DNA from: Lates calcarifer | Taxonomy: Eukaryota > Chordata > Actinopteri > Centropomidae | Length of the DNA stretch: 64,000 nt | Direction of reading: 5' to 3' | Assembly: GCF_001640805.2 (NCBI RefSeq) | Contig: NC_066843.1 | Location: 11,388,036 to 11,452,035, forward strand | Shown here: in pieces, positions 16,346 through 31,300 of the stretch | Numbering within the stretch: the first letter of the stretch is position 1 | How the letters are laid out: each line of letters starts with the position of its first letter | The notes under the pieces: generated by a model | Told to the model about the DNA's origin: nothing | Database searches by the model: none | The model's input: the letters and a program-made list of their open reading frames with translations, nothing else | Made by a program: the position numbers and the translations under genes

Positions 16346-19300
16346 GTTAGGCTGGCCTGATGTTGCAACTGTCTTTCCAGCTGTCTTTTTTTCTTTGTGG
16401 TATAAACACAGCTGCTGAGTAGATGAGTCAGACCAAAAGGGACAGCTTTCCTTTAACTTCAGTAATTATTGACACTAGTTTTGAGTAGGGCTGAAGAATT
16501 CATTGAAATATTATTGAAATCACAGCATGGCCAAGTGCAATATCCAAATCACAGGAGCTGCAAGTGTGTCACAACAGAAAAAATGAAATTCAAAAAATCT
16601 CATGACTCATATGAGTCATGATTAATCCTAATGTGATTTTTTGCATATTTTTCAGCCCTAGTATTGTGGTTAGAAATGAAGTTCCCAGCACAGTGAAAAT
16701 GTGACAGTCCCTCACCAGCTTCCCACCCATGGACATATTTATTATACAGAGAGACTAATTAATTTTGACTAGTAAATGCCATTTTGCTGAGCAAGACAAG
16801 ATTTAAATTTATATGTAGAGCATAACTTTCAATAAGACAATTCAAACTGCCTCACAATGAAAGATAAAATATATAGAAGATAACACTGGACAAAACAGGA
16901 GACTAAACTTTACATTGCAAGATATAAATGAGTAGTCCCAAATTTAATTTGATAAAAGGAACTTAATTTAATATTAGTCCCCTTACTGCAAATATACAGT
17001 AGAATGAATTCTTTTGTATTTTTACCAAAATCATAGTAAAATATATTTTTAAATTTCAAAAAGATGGAGAGTCAAACACATAGCATACTTTATAGTTGTC
17101 AGCACTCTCTCTTGTGCTACTTTGTACTGCTACGGTAAACAACTGTTATTTCCTGTAATTCTCCCTTTGTCTGTAAGGTTGTTACTCACCCCTCAGCTTA
17201 TCTCTGCGTCATCATCTCTTTGTTTGCTCATCTCTTCTCAGGTTTCATGTTTGTCTTAAACTTGCAACTGCCTGCCACACATAAAAAGTTTTGTCCTTCC
17301 CGCTCAAGTTACCTCATTATTCCCAACATAATTACCCCGAACGTAATCGTGGTTTATGCTGCCCCCTGGCAGGCTACCTGTGTGTACACGTGGAGAAGGA
17401 TGAGAGCCTGGGAACCACTCTGATTCTGACCTGGGTGCCTAATTCCCGCATCCAGAGGCAGGATGAGGAGGCGCTGCGCTACATCACGCCCGAGAGCTCC
17501 CCTGTACGCAGGAACGCACGCCGCAGAGGCCGACGGTGGGGAAGTTTATTTCTTAAAATGTCTTGGAGGCATTTAAACAGATCATTTTACCTCCTAAGTT
17601 TTTAAGTTAAATTGCAGGCAATTTGGACATGCTGGAGACATATCCCTCAGTGTTGTTTATGAGGTGGTGATATTATAGTCATTTTTATATAGTAGCAGTG
17701 ATCTCTGTGTCTGTGGCTTTTTGATATAAGCCTATTGTCAGTAATGCATCTACTAAATGAGTCTAGGGTTTAAGTCTAAGTTATTAGAATAATAATCAAT
17801 GATACATCCCGTCCAGACCCCACTCCCGTCCTCCAGCGGCCCAGGAGGAAGACGAGGATGAAGAGAGGAACATTACCAGCAGCACCTCCACGGAGAGCCA
17901 CGGCCTGGTGGTGGAGGCCGGAGCGGATGCATCCTCACACCAGCAGCAGCTGCCCTTGGCTGGGGAGGAGGTGGACGAGGGCTCCTGTGAGCTGTCGGAT
18001 GAAGTGAGCAGGGACAGCACCATGGGTTCTGACTCGGACACCTTCTCCTCCCCTTTCTGCTTGTCCCCCGTCAGCGAGGCCCTCTGTGAAAGCAGCGGCT
18101 CTGTCTTCCTGGACAATGAAGCCAGGTCAGTGAGGGGGTTGAAATGAGCTTCATTCATGATCTAGATTGTTATTCATACACAGATATTAGTTTATTTTTT
18201 TGGTAGGAAAGTAAGTCAAGAAAAAACATACATAAGAAAAAAAATTGATAAAATGGGGGTCCTCCCAGGGTTATCTTTTGAAACCACTATTTAAATGCTA
18301 AAGAACTGTGATACCAGGTTCTTGACTTTCTCCACATCTTGCCAGCATATTTGTACCTTGTAAACTTGCCATTTGGTCTCATATCACCATTCCAGTGTCA
18401 GTGCTGCCAACGTGACTACGATTAAATGTCCTTATCTGGAATAACTAATAAGAATTATTGCTGATGCATGATTAATAATGTTAGATTACTATTTCTTATT
18501 TCATGGACTATTTGGGTTTTTTGTGTTAACACATATGTAGATTATATGAAGATTTGACATTTTGAAGCATTCAGGTCATTCCCACCGAGAACAACCAATT
18601 TAGTTTGCATTCAGTAGGATCAGATCAGACAAATGGTGTTATATTTGTTGATAACAGCTGCATCACTGCTTCAGTAGGCAGTAAAATTAAATATATTGGG
18701 TGAAAAACAGCCTATAAAATACTCTTGAGCCTACAAACTTCTCCTAAAACCCAAATACCCAGAGGACACAGCCTCAGTGTCCTCAGTGTCCTCACTGGTA
18801 GCTACAGCTGTGTCTGCAAAGATATGTAATGTAAGTGGTCTCTAGTGACAATTATTCAGATGTTACGACTTGTGAGACCACATGAGGGAAAATGTTATTT
18901 TGGGATAGTTTTTGCAAACAGATTTAGGGATTAATGAAGAAATATAAATCCTCTGATTGTAGTCTCAAGTAATGTAAAATTGTGTGTGTTTGTTTCATAG
19001 TGAGTGAGCTGTCTGTGTGTTGTATTGTTCTTGGTGCTCCCACTGTCCTACAATTATATTACAGATTTACCCAAACACTACAAAGACACATTTCTCAGTT
19101 AATATACTTTGTATATATAAGATGTATATCTGGATCAGGATGTACATTTTCTTCCATTTTGTCAGGCAGAAAAATGTGAGAAACTTTGAATGACATGCTG
19201 TTGTGGCACAGAATCCAGATGGTTATTTGTTACATAAATTACAGCATTGATTATAAAGGTGTTGCATTGGTTACCCCAACCTGCCACAAGGTGGAGCCAA

Positions 19301-22300
19301 AAAGAAAAGAATTGATGGCATGAGGGATATAATTTACACTCTGAGGCCACACGGTGGCTTACTGCACTGCAACTGAATGTGAAAGGCAGGTAGATGACTT
19401 CAGTATGGGGCATGAAATGTTATCAGACTTCAAAATGGGTTCACTCTTTTATAGCAGCCCTCAATCTAAATGTTTTATAATGTCACAGATGGTCTAATAT
19501 AAGTCCCCAAATCCTACAAAAACCCAAAACCCCAGTGCTTCCAGAGACTGTTCTCTAATCAAGGGAGCCATCTGGACAGTGACTGTGTTGCTGTCCGGAC
19601 CTCACGGCCATTTGACTTTATGATTCCCTCCGCGGTCGTTTCCTCACGCAGCTATTCGGCCTGACATGTTGCCCAGAATGTGTGAGCCTGTGTCAGTGTG
19701 TTTCGAGCAGAGTGAGAGAGTGACTCAGTGTGTGTTTAAGCCTTTTTAACCACTCTCAGACCCCAGCTTGCTGTAAGTGCAGTCAGTGTGTGACTTGGCA
19801 ACACTCTGCGCTTCACAGCTTCTAACCTTTACTCTGTCCTTCTCTTCCTCCACTCCTCTGTGCTTCGCTCACTGTTAGTGTCTCTCTTCAGCTCTCTGGC
19901 ACTCACATCCATCCTCTTCTTTGCCTTCTTCTCTGAGTTTCACCCTCCGTCCTCTTATCTACCCATTCCTTCCTCTCTTTATTTTGCAGTTTTTCCTCTT
20001 GGTCATTCCCTCTGTTTTTTTCTCAATATTGTTTCTTTCGGTGTTGCCCACCTCTCAAATATCTTGCCCTCCTCCCCTTCCCTTCCTAAAGTCTGTGTGA
20101 AGCCCTTTGATTCCCAGTGCTCCCGGGGTTGTTGTGCTGGGCTGAATGTCAGCTCTCCGGATTAGAGGACTGAAGAGAGCGGAGCAGCAGCCAAAACCCT
20201 GGAACCCACTCAATCTCTCTTTCTCTCTCTCTTGCTTTAATTGACACTGTTAAGGGGCCAGGAACTGGAAACATGTCACTTGGAATCATTCAAAGAGAAA
20301 GAACCGCGTATGGGAGTGCGAGAGCAGATGAAAAGAGGAGGGGGTGGGAGGTGAGGAGGAGAAAGAGTAGAGTGGTGGGAGAGGGCAAAAAAGAGAAATC
20401 CACAGCAATCTCCGTCAAGCTTCGTAACAAGTTCCTTTAAAGTTTAACAGTAGTTTATCACACCACTCTGGACTGTCGATGTGTACTGCCTTTTTGGGTC
20501 TTTACTTGCACAATTTTAACATGTGATTATATCTCAGAACAGTGGTTTCCAACATTTTTGACTTGTCACACCTTTAAAATTAAGCAAGTTCTGCTTGTAT
20601 CTGCTCATCACCAATCAAATACTGTATTTCTTATGGTTGTGACCAGAATTTTTTTTTTTCCTCACCTAGAAAACCTTCAGCTTCAATATATTTTTTGACA
20701 CCAATCAACAGAAAATACCTTTTAATGTCAAAGTGAAAACAGATTTCTAGAAAGTGATCTAGATTTAATGTCATTTTAAAATATCTGAATGAAGCAAATC
20801 CTTCACATTTTTCTTGTGATCCCTTCTGAGGGTCCTGACCCCCTTTCTAGAGGAGGACTAGTTTGTAGAAAGTCCTGGAAAAGAATATATCTTGACTTGA
20901 ATGTGTGTCATTGTGGTTCTGGGATCACTGAAATACCACATGATTAATGTATTTCTCCCAACTCCAAACTGTACTGACCACTTTCCAGTGTGTGCCTGCA
21001 CCCCACCCCCCACTTCACCAGAGCCCTCCCTCATCTCTCTCTTCCCTCCAGGGATTAGCTGAAGGGCCTGGGAGTCTCTGGAGACCTGTAGCACTTGGTC
21101 CCTGGTTCTCAGGGTGACCTGGCAGCACATTCCCCTCCCCGGGGGGTAAGAGCCTCCCGTATGAAGGGAGAGGTGTTACAAGGGGCCTCAGGGCAGTTTG
21201 ATCTCACCTTGGCCTGGTGGGACAGGAGCCTGGCTCCATCAAAACAGCTTGTTTACATTATGTACTCTGTGTACAGTTTATGGCATGGCTGCTGCCTCCA
21301 TTTGCTACAGCGCACGAATGGAATCAGGCTGTTGACACTGACAGACGTCATTAATCACTCGTCGAGTTTCTGCTGAAATGCAGCACAGCGGGCGATCCAT
21401 GCTCAAATGCCAAGAATCATGTGCTTTCTCACTCTTGTTTTCCATGGTTTTTGCACTTTTATTTCAATGCGGAGAAATATGCAAACAGCTTTGTATATGT
21501 ACTTTAAGAGTGCAAGACGAATGAAAGAAACCTCTGCTGTAAAAGGGCTCATAGGCCTTTTAAACACCCCGAGCTTGACAGTCAACGGGGTTATGAAAAA
21601 GCGAGTACAGTAGTCCTTTAAAAGAGCTCCTCCACATTTCAGATTGCCTAACTCCCTTACCAGAGCTCTCTGTGCCTCTCTCCCAGTCTCCTTGTATTCC
21701 ACAGTCTGGTTTGTGGCATGATACATGAGACAGAGAGCACTAAATCACCAGATAGCAGAGGAAACTGTGCAGCTTGGATTGATCAGCCGTGTTATTTTCC
21801 CATCTGCTAACAGGGAAATGATTAGCCAGACATGATTGATTCAGGGTGTAATAGATTAGATCTGGCCTGCCTCCCTCATTCGTTCCCTCCAAAGTACCAA
21901 CGTGCCACTTGTGTTCGCCCGTAAAACTTGTAAATAGAAAATGGTGAAAAGATGTGTATTTTTTTTGCAAAAGGATATTTTTAAATTCACACATTTATTC
22001 AAACCAAAAAGAATTTTTTTGAAATTCTTGAAGGATTAGAGATAAAATAAACAAAATTTTCAAATTGAATGACTTCTGGATGTTTTTTTTTTTTTAAATA
22101 AATGAGTGTGTATTTCACAGCAAGTAGTGCACAGATAACTTCATTTAGACGTCTACTTCTCAAATGTCAGTGGGTTTAACGTATTTCTGTGTTGGCCTGT
22201 TTCTCAGCGTTAGCATGTCTTGAGACGTGTTTGAGAGTGCATTATGGTCATTAGCTATGGTCCATTCACTTGTGTGTTTGTGTGTGTGTCTGTGTGTGTG

Positions 22301-25300
22301 AAGAGAGAAAGACATTAAAAATGCCAGCCAGTCAGTGATTCCTATAATTGAAGAGCTTGTGTGTGTGCAGGGTGTGGGTTTTTGTTGGCTGCATATACAG
22401 TTTGTCTATTTTCTGTATTGTCGCATGTCTGTGTGTGTGTCTTTTTTCTGTACGTGTATGCATTGTGTGTGTGCGTGTGTGCTTGTATGTCTACTCCTGC
22501 AGCAGAGGAACCCTCGGCTCAGGTTTCAGTGCCGGGAACAACATGCTGGCCATGGGGGAATGACAGGGGAAATTGGACGGCAGACAGTGTGATTTGTGTG
22601 TGTGTACAGATTTCCTTATGTGTGTGTGTGTGTGTGTGTGTGTCCTCAGAAGCCTCCATGCATTCCTCCCATTCTCAGCCTCTTGGCGGAACCATATTGA
22701 GACACAAAACAACAGGGCAGAACTGAGCTGGGGATAAGCCTATATGTCTGCACAATTATCACTGGCTAAACACCGCTGGCCACTGTCTACATGACATTTA
22801 TTATTAATGTCCCACACAGGAGAATGGATCTGTATCTGAATATGAGGCACAAGAAAGGAGAGATTTTTGTGCAGAAGGGATAAACAACATCTGAAGCCTC
22901 ACTCCTTTAATTTCATGGAAAACATGACTCAGTTCCCTTTAGCGCAATTAAACTAAAAAAAAAAACCTTCTGAGATTCTAATTCATAAAAACTCTTTCAT
23001 CTTTTTCTTTTTTTTAATTTTTGGTGCCAGAGAGCTGTGCGAGGAGTCCATGACCCACTCAGCCAGCTCCGCCTCCAGCCTGGACAGCCACGCCCCGTCC
23101 GAGAACAGCGGCCAGTCCCAGGGCACGCGGTGGGAGGAGCAGCAGAAGGTGCTGGCTCTGGAGCAGTTGTGCGGAGTTTTCAGGGTGGACCTGGGTCACA
23201 TGAGGTCGCTGAGACTCTTCTTCAGGTCAGCTGGGAGGTCACGAGGGGTCGCCTCATCCTGCTACTGTGCAGTGTTTCAAGCTGTGTTGTAGGTTTTAGG
23301 ACATGTTGGTTTGTTTTAAGACAATAATTGGGAAGTTAGTTGAACATATTATTAGAAAGTCATAAATAAGAAAAAAGGTTTATTAATCCCTGTAGGTCGT
23401 GTCTTTTACTATATTAATTAACACATTCCTTCAAGAGTTTTGTGTTATTTTCTGGTCTTGGTTGTGTTGCTGTAGTGATGAGGCATGCACCAGTGGCCAG
23501 CTGGTGATAGCCAGCAGAGAGAGCCAATACAAGATCCTCCACTTCCATCATGCTGGCCTGGACAAGCTGGCCGAGGTCTTCCAACAGTGGAAGTGCTGCA
23601 GGGAAACTCAGCTCAAAGACCAGGTCAGGTTACAATCCAAAATCCTGTTTGGCATCTAGTTTTATTAGGAAACAAAGACATTTTTCAGCCTTTTCCATTT
23701 TCCATCCAGAATATTGGTTCTGTGCCCACGTTTTTTGTTTTGTTTTTACTTTTTTTTTAAGTCTGTCATTTCTCACTCTCTCTTTCTCTTTCCCTCTCTC
23801 TTTCTCTCCCTCTTCCCTTCAGGTGTCAAATGAGAAATCCTGCATGCAGTTTTCCATCCAGAGGCCCACCTTACCGTCAGCGGAGACCCACCCAGAGGAG
23901 AAGCTTTATCGGCGACTGGATGTCACCACCTGGCTTCGTCATCTCAACCACAATGGGCAGGTGGAGGAGGAATATAAGCTACGCAAGGTATGTCTGTGTG
24001 TGTGCACATTCATGTTCTCACAGTGCTGTGGAATCAGTTAAAAAAATAAACAAGTCAGTATATGCATTTATTCTCCTGCTATCTGTACAGTCCAGCTCCA
24101 CATTTTATTGCTTTATCTTTTCAAGTACTCATACTGAGAGTCATTTTGAAAGTGAACTCCACGGTGTGTAAGTTTCAGTTTTAATCAGCATCTCCACTCT
24201 GTAAATAATCAGAGGGTTAGTCATGGCCAGTGTCCCCCTGTGAGTCACTTCAGTAGTCTGAGATTGACTCAGCCGAAATTGTACCATCTTACTGAAATGA
24301 CTCAGTGGCAGTTAGACTGTAACCAAGACATTTCCTCAGTAAACACCCGAGCGCAGAAACAGAGCAGTACTGTTTTTGCTGGACACGGAGATTAAACAGT
24401 GTTTGTGTTTTTTTTTGTTTTTTTTTTTCTTAGGAGGTTTCGGTTTTGCAGCATTTTGCAACACTGTGTGGATGCCTTGTTTGCATACAGTGTGATGCGC
24501 TCCCACGGTTATCTATTAGAAATTATCGCCCCAGCGCGTGCCCCCTGTTTGCCCTCTGAATGTGTGACAACACCCCATTTGTATTTGTTCACCTCCCGCT
24601 CTCCACCAGGCCATCTTCTTCGGTGGTATCGACCCATCCATCCGTGGTGAGGTGTGGCCCTTCCTGCTGCACTACTACAGCTACGACTCCACCTCCCAGG
24701 AGAGGGAGGCCTGGAGGCTGCAGAAACGCACCCACTATCATGACATCCAGCAGAGGAGGTGGGGAACATAGAAATAGATATGTGTTAGTTTGTTGTTTAG
24801 AAATCTGGGGAATTCCTGGCTGCTAATAACATCTGTGCCACAAAATTAAATTGAGTGATAAGCATCAAGATATTCCAAGGTTTATTTGAGGTAATGGAAA
24901 TCAATTTATTTTAAAGAAGTCTGACAGAGACGCAGCAGTATTCTTGACACGTGAAACAGCAGATAAACTGTCACATGGCTGCAGTATCGGCTGCCAAATG
25001 CTCAGTCAGTCAAACATTAAACCATATGTGAGTCTATTGTGGCTTCTCATCGCAGGCACTGAGCAATCAATAGGCACAATCAGGGAAGTGTTAAGGGGAG
25101 GTGCCGGGTGTGAAATAAAAGGTCTCTGGAGAAAAAACATGTCAGCGCTTATCAGATCATACTCTCTCATCGGATGGGAAAAAAAGACTGCTGTGGTACG
25201 CGTGGACCAGCACACGCACACACGTCACACACATCCAAGAGCCTCTATTTATCTTCACCCCGCCATCAAAAGGTTGAGCGTGCACATATTTTCACACGTT

Positions 25301-28300
25301 GTGCTGCTCCATCTGTAATGACTATGATAATTGGATCGGTTTCATCTCTATGGCCTATTAACATTTTGAGTACATCAGAAGGTCTTATCGAAGTCAGGTA
25401 ATTAGAGCCCTTGTTCTGACTCTGATGTGGATTCCTTTAAAGACCATTTGACTAGAGGAGCCTCTGGGGCCACTGGTTGATCATTAGGAGCAAGGAGACA
25501 TGTCTGTGGCTTTGCTCCTTCTGTCTTTTCCTTAGCTGTGATAACCAATATCAAACAAGTAAACAGACTTCTGATTAACCAAAGACTCTGTGCTACAAAC
25601 ATAGGTCAGCAGGCAAGCAGATAACAGAATGAGTAAAAAGGAAAGAGAAGAATATTGAGGATACTGTCATTGTGGAAAAATGCTACAAAATCACTGAATG
25701 ACTAGATGAGATTGTCTTTTTTCTGTAGTTAAAAACAGAAAACATTTAAAAATCACCTATATAGTAAGTTCATTCTATACAAACACTGTCATACACTGTC
25801 ATACTGATGAATTTCTTCATCAGAAAGTATGGAGAGTTGGATAGGTAACTTAGTGTCTCCATTTTTCCAGAATTTGTCATCTAACACGCTGCAGCTGGCT
25901 TGAACAGAAAGCATCTATGTTTCATTTCTGGTACACTACTGACTAAAATTCCAAAGAACTGTATTTTCAGTTTTGATTTTTTTTGGAAGAAAAAGGGAAG
26001 TTCACTTTCAATAAATATGCTCTTTGTTCATAAATACACCTTCAGATGTTCAAACCAGGGCTGCAACTAATTTTTTTTTTTTTTTAATTATTCAATTCAG
26101 AAAATAGCCATGGCAGGCATATTCGGAGTCAGGAATATGTCTGCGATCAGTCTTATTTTGTCCAAACCCAAAGATGTTCAGTATGAAATTAGAGAAAATG
26201 GGCAAAAAGCAAATCCTCACACTGGAGATGCAGGAACCAGAAATTTTGCTTTAAAAATTTGATAAAGGATCTTCTGATATATCTTCTGCCAATACACTAA
26301 TTGCTTAATTGTGTTAGGTTTATTTCAGACTGCGCATCTTGTCATTTCTATTTTGTGTTATTAAGCTAGAAAGTAATAAATCTAATTCCTAACTCAGCCT
26401 GGATGGCATCATGAATGGGAAGTCAAAACAGCTTTTAAAGAGGGATCAGTCATGTGGATGATCTGGTGCTTGTTACTGAGTTTTATGTTAATTTTATTGT
26501 ATCCATTGATTCGGGTTTTGTCTGTGTTTCCTTTTTGATTTTTGTGTTTTCAAAACCATCACTGCAAACAGACATAGGCTACTGATGCTGGATTAGAATG
26601 AATAAAAATAAACTATTAGCACAAGGACAAAGGTAGTTTCTAAAATATCAATGTTCCTATGCAAACGCATTCTTGCTTAACCCTACCAGACTCAGAACTA
26701 TAAAGTGTTGAAAACGTGTACTGAACTCCTGAGTAGTGTCCTCCAGAGAGAGAGAGAGAGAGAAGAGATAGAAAGGTGGCCAGGGAGAGTCCAACGACAC
26801 AAACACACGACACTGAAACTAAACAGTTGCGTGGCGTTGCATCAGGTGTGCACTCATTATTCCTGGTGGAGCCACATGGAAAACAAACAGTGTTAATTAA
26901 ATCCCCTCTGCTTGTTAGGACTTGAGTACATTAGTGCCATACAGAGGATATATTGCTAATATAGTCCCTAACATTTAGAGGGTTGGTTGAAGGTTTTATG
27001 GTTGTGGTATTATCCCCAGTGGAGCACTTGATGGTGAAATGCCCCCTCAGTCCACTGCCTGCCCACCCCCACATGTTTTACTTCATCTGCAGCTAAGTAT
27101 TAGTTTTTTACACCAGAGTAACATTTAAGGTAAAGATTATTTTATAATGTTTTTTTTATCCTAATTACCAGGCGTTCCCTTAGAGACTGTGCAGTAACAA
27201 CTTTATTGAACTCACTTGCTCTCATCTTTTTAATCCATTATAACTCAGCCAGTTAACTTTGGAAACAAGTCAAGAAAACAGCTGCAGGATTCAGTTTCAG
27301 ATTCACTAACTTTTCCATTTCTGCCTGGTGTTTGTGTGTTTCTTAAGACTGTCCATGAGCCCGGAGGAGCACAGTGAGTTCTGGAGGAAGGTCCAGTTCA
27401 CAGTGGATAAAGATGTGGTTAGAACCGACCGCAGCAACCACTTCTTCAGAGGAGAAAATAACCCCAATGTGGAGATCATGAGGTTAGACCCACTTCTCTT
27501 CATCCCCACCCTGCTCGTCTTTTTCTTTTTTCCCCCTCTCCTGATCTCGAGCTCTGTCTTTTTCACCCTCTTTCTCTCTGTCACCTTCTCTCAATCCGTC
27601 CTTATCATTCTCACTCCTCAGCCCCGACGCACAGGCATACCTATTCATTTCATATTCTGAACTCTGGGGGAGCCGCAAATGAGTTTCATGCTTTATTGAC
27701 TCTGACTAAGCCGTCTGAGCACTTTTGATGCATACTCAGAGCTAATGGCTTTCTAAACGAGGAGCAAGAGGATTTAAATAGCATATTAGTTTAGTCACTC
27801 TCATCGAGGCTCCTGGTATTTGTCTAGGTATTATGTCTTATGCTACGTCTGGGGTGGGGCGGTACCACAGCCGCACACGTCCAAATGCAGAGCACTTAAC
27901 TCATGCTTCCTCTGTGATCTCACATCTATTGCACTGATGTGTCACAGATAAGTTTCTCTGGGTCATTCAGACTCAGCATTCATTTGAACCAAGAAATACT
28001 GTCATCTCCTTATTTTTTCTATCTTTAATTTTTCAAACACAAAACCACTGCAAAGTCTGCTTCCACAAAAGCACTTCCTCTTAGTTTTTCTAAATGATAT
28101 CCAATATTGCACTAAAACAGTAAACAAATGGTTTTCTCTTTGTTTATACTACTGAGGACTGCCAGGGAAGTTTTCTTCAAAGTAGTATCTGTATTTAAAA
28201 AAAAAGGGGGGGGGGAGAAAAGAAAGATCATTAATTATCTCCCTGGTTACCAGCGGAGTTGGCATAGCAACCGCTGAGCAGGGCTTGTCGTGTTTTTCTG

Positions 28301-31300
28301 GGCATTACCAGCAATGCTGAAACACATGTTGGATCATTCCGAGTGCTTGGGTGGGACCATACTTTTCAGTGGTTTGGCCGAGCTGCAGGGTCAAGAACAT
28401 TTCTATTTAAGAGGCCGTCAAAAAAAACAACAACAAACAATTAATGTGTTTATGATGCTGTATCGCCCTATCACATCAGAGGTGTTATTTACGCTGAGAT
28501 GTTACCTCAGCACTAAGATGTCCCTGGCTGTTGTCTTGCCCCCAGGCGGATTCTGCTCAACTATGCAGTGTTTAATCCGGACATGGGCTACTGCCAGGGC
28601 ATGTCTGACCTGGTGGCCCCCCTGCTCACAGAGATCCAGGATGAAAGCGACACCTTCTGGTGCTTTGTCGGCCTCATGGAGAACACCATCTTCATCAGCT
28701 CACCGCGGGACGAGGACATGGAGAGGCAGCTGGTAGGATGTCTCTGCGTCTGCCTTTGATTTTGGCAAATGTCGGGTTGTAGCATAGACGTGGAACAAAG
28801 CTGGAATTATGCTGATGTGGAGATACACATAAAGGCACCAGTATACGCCATCATCTCTGGACTCTTGTGACTTCTGTCCAACAATTTTTATAATTTTCTG
28901 ACAATCCGACAGTTACACCCACTTCACAGAGGGTTGCGTCATGCGAACTGATTGGTTGATCCAGCATCCTGTCGGGAAGTTTTCTCTTTTTTTTTCTTTC
29001 AAAGTTTGGGCGTACATTTCAGCATAGTACTGCCTTAATACTGTTGCCCAGCTTGTCATTGTTCTGTCCATTTATGTTCATTTAATTTTAATTTCACTCT
29101 TGATTCACAGATGGAGTGGTTTGCTAAATGCAAATGTTTACTAGTGGACACATACTAGTATATATTACATGTATTACATATATTGTATATATTATACCCC
29201 CACTCTCTACAAGCATAAACGAAACAGACACAAGAATGTCCGAATGACATCTGTGTATGTTCACAAACATGCAGCCCTCAGAAGAATAATTCCAGCCTAA
29301 GAATACTAAAAATATCACTAGAAACTGTGTTTGTAAGACTGGTGCGTACCCTCTCTGACCTGCCCTCAGATGTACCTGCGGGAGCTGCTGCGTCTCATGC
29401 TGCCCCGCTTCCACCAGCACCTGACCAGACTCGGGGAGGACGGCCTCCAGCTGCTCTTCTGCCACCGGTGGATCCTGCTCTGCTTCAAACGGGAGTTCCC
29501 CGACACAGAGGCTCTGCGCATGTGGGAGGCCTGCTGGGCACACTACCAGGTCAGGGCAAAGTCTGCACAGCTCCTTTGCATACACCAGTTTTGAAAAAAC
29601 AAACAAAAAACTTTGCATATATGAGTGCATGTGGGCGTTTGGCAGTGTGCGATTTCACTACAATACCAAGTTTTAGATGATTTTTTTCAAGATGTTGAAA
29701 TGAATTATTAAAACAGAAAGAATCCTTGCTCCTTCTTTTAAAGCCTGTCACTACAGAATATTGTAATCCTGTTAAATGCCTTTAAAGCGTCATATTACTT
29801 CCTTGTAGTCTTGGTCTTGTCAGCTTTTAAGGATTCAATTCAACAGTGATTAGATTAGATTTTTTTCAGTAAAGATTCAATATATAAAATCCCACATTTT
29901 AACATATCCAGTCTAATTTTATTAATTAAACAGCTTTTTAAAATGCAAACTCTGCAAAATAAGCAAACTGTTAATATAAATGAACCACATGGAGTTTACA
30001 CTGCAAGGCACTGAAGATGACTTTTCAACCTCAAATTAATGTAATGCATGTTTCTGCCCTCCCCACTGTCGTGTACGTGGGCCCAGTAAACTGTGTCGTG
30101 TTTGCTGCCAGGACACAGAGTTTAACACCTCTCCTTGCTGAGGCGGGGTCAAATATCAGTCTCTGTGCTTTGCACCATCTGTTCAGGCTCTCACTAAATG
30201 TTCTGATCTTCAGCTACAGGTGGTGATAGAGGAGATAACAGAGTGAAACCTCAGTTTAAACAGTTGAGTGTTTTCCGGATCAAACAAGAGCAAGATTTTC
30301 TGATTGATATTTGTTTTTTTCTCTGAAAGGAAGGCATCAAGTAGTATTGTATCATGATAGATTGTTCTTGACTGCTCTTTGTTATCTGATGTTGGCAATG
30401 GTTAGACTCGCTGACACTTTTTATTACGTACTGTTGGTAGGAGCATTTTGGAATTGAACTGTCACCTTTTTCATGATGAAATTCATTCATGTCTGTGATG
30501 TAAAATATTGATGCAAACTCTGGGTACATTACTAGTGATGAAAGGTGAACAATGAGAAGATCTTTCAATAAGCAAGACACAATGACAGATATTTAAGAGA
30601 TGATGAGATGAGTTAATCATTTAGACAATAATAGGGGCCTGTGGATTATTTTATTATTTGCACAAATAAGCTCCAAAAAAAAAATTTATATATACTTATC
30701 ATATCCTGTCTTTCTCAGAATAAGCCCTTAATTCATCCTCCATCTTTAAACATTTTCAATTACTATAACCTCCTAATTTGTATTTTCCTTGAACTGGATT
30801 TCAATGTTAATTTGAATTTTGTGTGCATATCTATTTGTGTCTTTTTGTTCTGTGTAACCTTCACACTGTTCCCTGCAGCAAGGGCATGACTAAATACTCC
30901 AGAGATCTGAGACTGTGTTGTCATTGGACTGTAGGCCTCAAAAAGCTTATTATTTGCAGATATGCCTGCATTTGTCTTCAATTATTGACCTCCTCCCTGC
31001 CCTCTTTCTTTCTCTTTATAGACTGACTATTTCCACCTGTTCCTGTGTGTGGCCATCATTGTTCTCTACGGGGAGGATGTGACAGAGCAGCAGCTCGCCA
31101 CAGACCAAATGTTGCTCCACTTCAGCAACCTCTCCATGCACATGAATGGAGAACTGGTGCTACGCAAGGTATCACAGAAAAAAAAAAAAAACAAATCATG
31201 TCATGTCCTGACATACAACGATATGTTTAATGATTTTTTTCTGCACCTCTGTAGACCCAAAGTGCATGGGTATCCATTCTTCTTTTTATAATAATCCTTG

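Larger units (their letters stand above)
18126..23030 (+). other. tbc1d16: tbc1d16 intron 3 (4.9 kb)
   Basis: No coding sequence supported. It holds a pyrimidine-rich tract (about 19840-20060), a hAT-like fragment at 20540, a complex unique-looking island at 21410-21900, and GT-rich stretches at 22265-22300 and 22400-22480. Confidence 0.6.
24759..27347 (+). other. tbc1d16: tbc1d16 intron 7 (2.6 kb)
   Basis: Contains a MITE copy at 26057 and a (GA)n run at 26744-26763. I see nothing else that can be supported. Confidence 0.6.

Noticed and set aside
17796..18158. 120-codon minus-strand frame
   Set aside because: Antisense shadow of tbc1d16 coding exon 3, whose acidic/Ser codons leave the opposite strand open.
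23550..24041. 163-codon plus-strand frame crossing exons 5 and 6 of tbc1d16
   Set aside because: It reads the exons out of frame and passes through a CT-rich intron; the correct frame matches TBC1D16.
29124..29630. 168-codon minus-strand frame
   Set aside because: Antisense shadow of tbc1d16 coding exon 10.
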